DNA of 36,239 nucleotides from assembly GCF_000485595.1 (NCBI RefSeq), contig NW_014577232.1, positions 153,915-190,153 on the forward strand. Direction: 5' to 3'. Below are positions 32,707 through 36,239 of this stretch, piece after piece. Each line of letters starts with the position of its first letter. The stretch's first letter is position 1. The notes below the pieces were generated by a model that ran no database searches, had not been told where the DNA came from, and was given only the letters and a program-made list of their open reading frames with translations. The position numbers were made by a program, and so were the translations under genes. The stretch comes from Priapulus caudatus. Lineage: Eukaryota > Priapulida > Priapulimorpha > Priapulimorphida > Priapulidae.

Positions 32707-35700
32707 ATATGATATACTATCAGGCCTATATACCTCTCTCTCTGTAACACGCCGTCCCACCTCACGCACGCCACTGCGCCTGTTTCACAGAACCATTTCA
32801 ACGGCATTTGCGTGGAATTACTAGCCGATAGACAATACGTAAATATTACGACTTTGTTCGTAAATACAAGCTGTATTTATTTACCATTATTTTATTACTG
32901 AAATGGCCCAAGTGCCTGTGCCCCCAGGCCCCAGCAATATTCAAGCCAATTTATTTAGCGCATTGGAGCCTTTCCTCTCGAAATATCATCGAATTAATAT
33001 AATGAATTGTTAGGAACCTGCGAAATAGTTATAACCCTAAATCCATTCTGGTCCCACGTCCGTATCTATCTCTCTAAGTCTCTCTGTCTCTCTGTCTCAA
33101 CGATCGCTGCTATACGTATGATTAACTCGTCGCTCCGGGAACCTGCCACGTTTACAATGTTTTTTTTAAAAGAATCGCCTAGCTCAGGCTAGCTGTTCCC
33201 AATATATTTTTATGCCAAGGCACCCTTATAAATCAGTGCTTCACTGACGGCATCCTTGCTGATACCCATCATGATTGTGTCCACCTAAAATCTGCAGATA
33301 TTGAGTTTCATGATGAATTTTACTATGGTGCCGCATTGTAACACGACAAGAGCGGCTTCAGCAGACGAGTGGCAGTCGAGTGCTAATTAAAATACGTGAA
33401 TAGATCAAGCAAACTTACAGTGCACATACAAACACGATACGCATCAATAGACTAGTTACGATGACGTGTCTTGAAACATGAAGAATGAACGTTCGTGCGA
33501 TGGCTGATTTTGTATGGCATGCAAGTCTCTTTATATCGAGATAAGTAATTAAATATAATTGATGACCACACGAGGTCGCTGCAATACAACCAGCCAAATG
33601 CTGTCAAACGCACTCTAAGTTAGATTTTTTGTACATTTGGCCACGGAACTCGAGCAATGCATAGGCGCGGCAACCCAGGCTTGTAACCCCTGTGTGGTAG
33701 ATCGATGCGTGCTAACATCCGACTTCACGTGACTGATGAGTAGGCCTACGACTGTCTAGAATATAAGCGGAGATACCAACCTAAGCGGATACACCAACCT
33801 AAGCACATATATCAATGCTATGCTCAGCCGATACACATACCCAACATAATTACCGTACAATCCGTACATACATGTAACATTCTTACCGCACAACTTATTT
33901 CCTGCGCAAGATGATCAAAAATTGTCTGCGAAGGTGGCCGACTCTGGACAAAAGTAGTGTTGCTAAAATCAGTCGCCCAACGACCCGATTTTGTTATGAT
34001 ATACTGTCATTAAAATAATTACAGTAATACCCCACATAACATCAACTCGGTTCACGTAAAATTAATTAATTAATTAATTAATTTATTTATTTTGGGAATT
34101 ATGACTACAGCTCATGATACGACAACTTATATATATACGTAATTTGTACATTATAACCACTAAATTCCGGATACTAAACGTAAATTCACACTGATGGAAT
34201 TTTACAAACGATTAAGCGGACGTACGTACGATATGTTACATAATTCAAAAGCAATTAATAAGGACCTCAGTTGCTACAATGAGCTGTGCAAAGTGGAGAC
34301 CCGCCATAAACAGCACTGCACCAACTTTAGATACATTTTGACATTTTGATACGTCAGAGCCTGAAACAACCAAATCCGGCAATATAATTGTGATAACGAA
34401 ACCTAGCTATACCTGGTAATGGTGTTCCTCCACCTTTCTCCCAGTGTTCTAATTATGAAATCCATTTCACTCGCAGTGACGAATTCGTGTATTCCTGGCA
34501 TTATCATGATGTGTTACATCATTAAATAATCAATATAGGCATGCTAAAACTTGCATTCAGAATTGCCCTTCTAGTACACCATTAGCCAAAGATTTTCCGT
34601 ATAGGAACGCACCCCTAATAATTAGGGATGCGTTCCTACGGGAAACCATCATTATTATAATGGTAGTCAATCGTATAACGTGATTTACATTAGGGATTTT
34701 CACGTTGCGCGCGTTTTTGAAACTCATTACGGTACTTAAAAACGCATAACACATTTACTTAGCGGTATTACTGTACGTTTGCAGATCACCTAGTATAACA
34801 CGCAAGCATGCATAGATGCCCCTATACCCACAACCCCCACAACCACACACCACCCACCAAACACCCACCCACCCGCAACCCACAATACCCAGACTGCCAT
34901 AATGACGGATGTAATAGCAGAGGTGATGACGAATAATTATGATGACGAAACTGATGGCGAATGTGATAACAGAACGGATGAAGGATCAAAAGAGGATTAA
35001 AAAATGTATCATTTTCAATGTAAAATTTTAAAATCTTGGATCCGCATGTCGATATTTAAACCATGTCTTCCATTTTATAATGTTGCGTATGTGCTAAAAT
35101 GTTATAACTAGTAATAGTAATACGAAGATGTTGGAGGTCCTACAGCTGTGTGGACAACATTAAACATGCTTGCTTGACCACAGGTGATACATGCTTAATT
35201 TAGAGAGCAGGAAGAATAGTTAAAAATCGCACATAAATAAAGGCACTTGATTTCAGTAATCTTTATCTGCGCAAGTGGGAGTGACGTAAGGCTGACATTG
35301 CTCACGGCATTAGACTTAGACATGATCAACGGAGACTACGTCTTTTTAACTATGGAGCTGGCAGAAGGTAGGTGATTAAACTTTTTACAGGGGAGAACAG
35401 GCAAGTTGTGTAATGTGCTTTATAAGAGTTGTAAAATTTTGCATGAATTCAGACACTACTGAGGCAGTGTTTCTGCATATAACCTTTCGCCGCGAATTCG
35501 AAATTCCATATGAAATTATCTAACTTTAGCAGATTTCAGTTGGTTTAGAACATTTGTTTAGGACCGTTTTGTTGCTGCACAAAGAAATGTTAGACAATCA
35601 ATCATAGTTATTTCAACGGGCTTGCTCGGCCGTTCAAAGAGTGTAAACTATAACAAACAAGATTTGACAACAAAACCGTTTTCTAGAAAAGGACTATAAA

Positions 35701-36085
35701 ACGCAGTGAACATGAAAATTTAAAGCACTTTTAGTTCTTCCAACCTCCGAACGGCAATTTGCTTAAAACTATTATTTGACTACAATTTGTTTTGTTTCTA
35801 TGTGAACTAACCGCGCAGTCAATAAGGATATTTCATCACATACCTATATGCTTCGGGCCGAAAGGATTATGCTGTATGAATTCTGCCGTTACAGAACACC
35901 ATCTAGGGGCAAATACGCGAATGGGATATGACGGTCGCGATGGAGATGCAGCACGGGCTTTTAGCGGTACATTCAATATCCACATGGGCAGCATTCACAC
36001 GGACCGATACCAGCTGTTCGCTGATGAAGTGCGCCGCAAGATGGCGGAGACACCCTTCTTTGCGCCGATGAGTTCGACAAAAAAG
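15822..36085 (+). CDS. Receptor-type guanylate cyclase, N-terminal ligand-binding domain, partial (3 exons)
   Basis: Exons 15822-16518, 35257-35367 and 35895-36085 join in phase (G|TA, then G|AA) to give 333 residues. The gene continues past the right edge. Residues 1-22 are a signal peptide (MACSATCIVVVGALLITSAC...). From about 28 the chain is a periplasmic-binding-protein-like ANF-receptor domain: LTVGVLLPWS, IGPGCDVVC, GPFTSVAPIGVAV, then ICASGSDVR, MINGDYVFLTMEL, and ADEVRRKM. Cysteines are at 79, 108, 112 and 131, with a possible N-glycosylation site at N61. In the family this domain is outside the cell and is followed by a transmembrane helix, a kinase-homology region and a cyclase that makes cGMP; none of these is in the window. 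Intron 1 is 18.7 kb from copy A, or about 4.8 kb if copy B marks the true position. Confidence 0.92.
16519..17490. other. Start of receptor intron 1, copy A
   Basis: AT-rich intronic sequence with no exon. A C10 run lies at 16989-16998. Positions 17265-17490 (ending in the TAACACGCCGTCCCACCTCA complement) recur inverted at 32735-32965 and directly at 31690-31890, so this is a small dispersed repeat bordered by (TA)n. Confidence 0.6.
17499..17537. repeat. (TA)n microsatellite
   Basis: About 18 TA units. A short inverted repeat follows at once (GGTATGCTATG ... AATAGCATACACC, 17540-17580), which is also present in copy B near 31935-31970. Confidence 0.9.
17763..17831. repeat. (TC)n microsatellite at the right edge of block A
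   Basis: About 33 TC units. It separates block A from repeat X copy 2. In block B the equivalent run starts at 32174 and grades into a 400 bp polypyrimidine tract. Confidence 0.95.
18120..19340 (-). pseudogene. hAT-family transposase remnant (ZBED/SCAND3-like), 5' and 3' truncated, frameshifted
   Basis: On the minus strand the segments run in order. YGLQLDETTDVAGEVQLIVY is near 19290-19220 and KCKAMTTDGAAAMTGRVNGL near 19070-19010, the first two acidic catalytic positions of hAT RNase H-like transposases. HCMIHREALAAK is near 18970 and LLYHSGVRWLSRGKVLNRVL near 18790-18730. NPFVADEDE is near 18310, and AEEALSAIVAMPSSYLCT near 18180-18130 is the dimerisation tail, cut just before its usual GFS. 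At least two frameshifts break it (near 19010-19060 and near 18590). The N-terminal BED finger is missing. It is not functional. Confidence 0.88.
19341..20062. other. Remainder of the insertion in repeat X
   Basis: About 720 bases between the transposase remnant and the resumption of repeat X. It has no recognisable protein. It may be the upstream part and end of the hAT element or unrelated filler. Confidence 0.45.
20265..20289. other. Assembly gap (25 N)
   Basis: Twenty-five undetermined bases just after an AT microsatellite. The gap lies between blocks A and B, so order and distance across it are not assured. Confidence 0.99.
20290..22270. other. No recognised gene; minor repeats
   Basis: Mixed sequence. 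Four ATTCACCC units occur at about 20694-20748. 20755-20960 is GC-rich and may be a dispersed repeat fragment. 21040-21200 is rich in TGTG/GCGC. A 147-codon open stretch at 21469-21912 begins at a non-ATG codon and resembles no protein I know. Confidence 0.45.
22290..23130. repeat. Pair of related repeat fragments
   Basis: 22325-22450 (ATCTTAACCGCCTCGACGTACGGTCTTATAA) and 23010-23110 (ATCTCAACGGGCTCGACCTACGCTCTTAAT) are diverged copies in the same orientation, each followed by a GGTCAAAG/GTTCAAAG stretch. The AT-rich sequence between them ends in a TTAAATAAAATTTTTATT tract that could be a retroposon tail. No coding remnant is recognised. Confidence 0.5.
23195..23650. repeat. Shorter diverged copy of the 7250-8275 repeat
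   Basis: The order of shared motifs is kept (ACCATGAAAT, CTGTTAACAAAGGA, a C-rich patch, CATGATA, GTCTGTATTA, ATATGCTCTG, CTCTGCGGCACTTGTTAAT). About 420 bp present in the first copy (7480-7920) are missing. Confidence 0.6.
23820..24060. repeat. Low-complexity (TGCG)/(TCCG)/(TCTG) region
   Basis: Imperfect GCGTGC, then CCGTCCGT and CTGTCTG repeats, ending in TG repeats and a G8 run. The Cys/Val-rich open frames here are composition artefacts. Confidence 0.75.
24160..25890 (+). other. CpG-rich block ending in a strong splice donor; possible first exon of an unknown gene
   Basis: The block is markedly richer in G, C and CpG than its surroundings, and frames stay open for hundreds of bases on both strands, as expected from composition. 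One plus-strand frame reads through 25705-25885 and ends GETVSIRG-like (SSSEHESISSAGTVSIR) at GG|GTAAGTG (25886-25887), a near-ideal donor. Just upstream, GCGAAGATGTCGG offers a start in a different frame, so a one-base error or 5' UTR status is possible. I do not recognise the product. A CpG-island promoter with a first exon is plausible; chance is not excluded. Confidence 0.3.
26155..26240. repeat. Imperfect CTG/CTN trinucleotide tract
   Basis: CTGCTGTTGCTACTGCTG-type units run for about 80 bp. No coding context was found. A GAT/GAC tract follows at 26335-26375. Confidence 0.75.
26555..26850. repeat. Minisatellite, about 4-5 units of ~65 bp
   Basis: Units share GTGAGTAATAGTTAA, then ACCACGGTGGATG, then ATTGCAATTGAGA and AATTCGCACGAGTGA. 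Copies start near 26567, 26627, 26690, 26747 and 26812. They differ by indels, as other parts of 26-32 kb do, so some differences may be sequencing errors. Confidence 0.8.
27155..27945. repeat. Direct repeat, two diverged copies offset by ~500 bp
   Basis: TTAGTCGCTAG/GCTAGTCGCTAG, GAGCGACAGT, AAAGACGTTTCGCT, GAGTACGG/GAGTACAGG, AAGAGAAC or AAGAGCA..TTCTAA, and TGACAACA occur in order at 27155-27440 and again at 27652-27930. No open frame of note spans them. They could be non-coding leader repeats of a retroelement; TGGCGCAGTGAGCG at 26965-26978 vaguely resembles a primer-binding site. Confidence 0.65.
28947..28949. other. Empty insertion site of the modular-TIR transposon
   Basis: GCGAG-CAC-TGCAAGTG here corresponds to GCGAG-CAC-[element]-CAC-TGCAAGTG in block A. 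This one-copy target fixes the element's limits and the duplication length. Confidence 0.88.
29801..30496 (+). pseudogene. Second copy of receptor guanylate cyclase exon 1, broken by one-base indels
   Basis: It begins at the same ATG and signal-peptide codons as 15822. It loses frame at the first extra T (GCTTGATC for GCTGATC), then shifts about thirty more times within 700 bases. Substitutions are almost absent. The donor is CTGCGT instead of GTGCGT. A true ageing pseudogene would show many substitutions, so these are most likely sequencing errors in an otherwise normal exon 1 of the other haplotype. It is 4.8 kb upstream of exon 2. Confidence 0.85.
30537..30582. repeat. Poly(A) run of about 45 bases in copy B
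   Basis: A20, one C, then A21 and AATAACAA follow CAATA. Copy A at the matching place (16555-16590) has AATTATCACATAAATAAACAC and no such run. Confidence 0.9.
32174..32580. repeat. 400 bp polypyrimidine tract
   Basis: (TC)n with TTT and CGC interruptions covers about 400 bases, followed by (CA)n (32583-32645) and (TA)n (32676-32710). The Leu/Ser-rich and Arg/Glu-rich long open frames across it are not genes. Confidence 0.92.
32725..32970 (-). repeat. Inverted copy of the small repeat at 17265-17500 / 31690-31890
   Basis: TAACACGCCGTCCCACCTCA, ACGGCATTTGCGTGGAATTA and CTAGCCGATAGACAATACG appear here in plus orientation and as reverse complements in blocks A and B. With 31690-31890 it forms an inverted pair about 850 bp apart. 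The match ends near 32970 (GCGCATTGGAGCCTTT). It is cleaner than the B arm, so it is a separate dispersed copy. Confidence 0.8.
34594..34645. other. Near-perfect 18 bp hairpin
   Basis: TAGGAACGCACCCCTAAT faces ATTAGGGATGCGTTCCTA across one base, with a single mismatch, and TTTCC/GGAAA extends the stem after a small bulge. It could be a tiny foldback insertion or a structured intronic element. Confidence 0.7.
34816..34884 (-). other. C-rich patch with a G-quadruplex motif on the minus strand
   Basis: CCCACCCACCCGCAACCC at 34864-34881 gives four GGG runs with loops of 5, 1 and 1 on the minus strand, the template strand of the receptor gene. The surrounding 70 bases are CCCAC-rich. Confidence 0.7.
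35257..35367 (+). CDS. Receptor guanylate cyclase exon 2
   Basis: Acceptor TTGATTTCAG and donor GTAGGT frame a 111-base exon. It codes IFICASGSDVR and LDMINGDYVFLTMELAE, the stretch that follows the RRAKDTVR end of exon 1 in this receptor family. The phases match on both sides. The exon is too short and too gapped from the others to be found as an open frame. Confidence 0.9.
35368..35894 (+). other. Intron 2 of the receptor guanylate cyclase
   Basis: 527 bases from donor GTAGGTG to acceptor CCGTTACAG. AT-rich; no other feature recognised. Confidence 0.8.
35895..36085 (+). CDS. Receptor guanylate cyclase exon 3 (donor tentative)
   Basis: It starts after TTACAG at 35889-35894. It codes HHLGANTRMGYDGRDGDAAR, then AFSG...YQLFADEVRRKMAETPF. 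The DGRDGDAARAF and F..EV..KM pattern is where receptor cyclases carry D..DA..AF and FAEEVRQKM. I place the end at AAAAAG|GTCTGC (36085|36086), a moderate donor. The frame stays open to a TGA at 36122-36124, so the true end could be up to 40 bases later, for example at GTTGAG (36107). Confidence 0.85.
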
Positions 36086-36239
36086 GTCTGCAGTGCTCTG
36101 AGAAGCGTTGAGATAGCCTTTTGACTGTCTCGCCGACATGTTCTCGTTTTGTTCTTTTTTTATTTGTTTCTCTGTTCTCTTCGACATTTTCTGTGTCGCC
36201 GCCGCCGCCGTCGTCGTCTACTCCTCTTCCTCCTCCTCC
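36086..36239. other. Right edge: start of intron 3 and trinucleotide repeats
   Basis: After the tentative exon 3 donor comes a T-rich stretch, then (GCC)n, (GTC)n and (CTC/CTT)n at 36196-36239, cut by the window edge. A minus-strand Gly/Asp-rich frame from the edge is open but unsupported. Confidence 0.5.

Larger units (their letters stand above)
32971..35256. other. End of receptor intron 1, no exon seen
   Basis: AT-rich intron sequence. It contains (TTAA)n at 34060-34085, the hairpin at 34594-34645 and a C-rich patch at 34816-34884. A 32-codon acidic open frame (34902-35000) has no splice context and resembles nothing known. Confidence 0.55.

Noticed and set aside
32143-32807. 190-200 codon open frames
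   Set aside because: They are translations of (TC)n, (CA)n and (TA)n microsatellites in block B.
36038-36048. AAGATGGCGG, a YY1-like promoter and start-codon signature
   Set aside because: It lies inside receptor exon 3 and reads KMAE in the family's EVRRKM segment, so it is coding sequence rather than a new gene start.
35903-36187. Minus-strand 94-codon open frame at the right edge
   Set aside because: It is antisense to receptor exon 3 and has no recognised domain or splice context.

Overview
This window is eukaryotic and almost certainly from an animal, probably a marine invertebrate; the lineage cannot be fixed from the sequence. The genes are split by GT...AG introns with consistent phase, the rest is dense in microsatellites and transposon debris, and two animal-type receptor genes can be assembled by eye. 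There is no operon, Shine-Dalgarno site, CRISPR array, rRNA or recognisable tRNA.

Left part (1-9.2 kb). After 3.7 kb without a gene comes a complete four-exon Ly6/uPAR (three-finger) gene on the minus strand, 9184 down to 3751. It codes for a predicted 150-residue secreted, GPI-anchored protein with ten cysteines. Its 4.55 kb third intron holds a (TC)n run, a nested foldback element, a 570 bp purine tract and a repeat of about 930 bp.

Right-hand gene. On the plus strand, three in-phase exons (15822-16518, 35257-35367, 35895-36085) give the first 333 residues of a receptor-type guanylate cyclase ligand-binding domain of the natriuretic-peptide-receptor class. The gene runs off the right edge. 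Its first exon is present twice. Copy A (15822) is intact. Copy B (29801) differs almost only by single-base indels and is broken in every frame. The surrounding blocks A (10859-17830) and B (28461-32240) match in the same way, and a 25-N gap lies between them. I read B as an unpolished copy of the same locus, most likely the other haplotype, placed in tandem, rather than an old duplication.

Mobile DNA. Copy A carries a 3632 bp DNA transposon (11349-14980) that B lacks. B has the exact empty site, with one copy of the CAC target. The element has inverted repeats of about 640-780 bp built from modules of about 163 bp. It also carries a decayed minus-strand gene of a family seen in many invertebrate genomes as 'uncharacterized protein', with a cysteine-rich C-terminus. 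A second repeat, X, occurs without (10405-10857) and with (17840-20240) a 1.9 kb insertion containing a broken hAT/ZBED-type transposase. The 20.3-28.4 kb stretch has no confident gene: it holds diverged repeats, a CpG-rich block ending in a strong splice donor, a minisatellite and a direct repeat of about 500 bp.

The most promising system here is the modular-TIR transposon. It appears to have inserted recently although its own gene is dead, which suggests mobilisation in trans.
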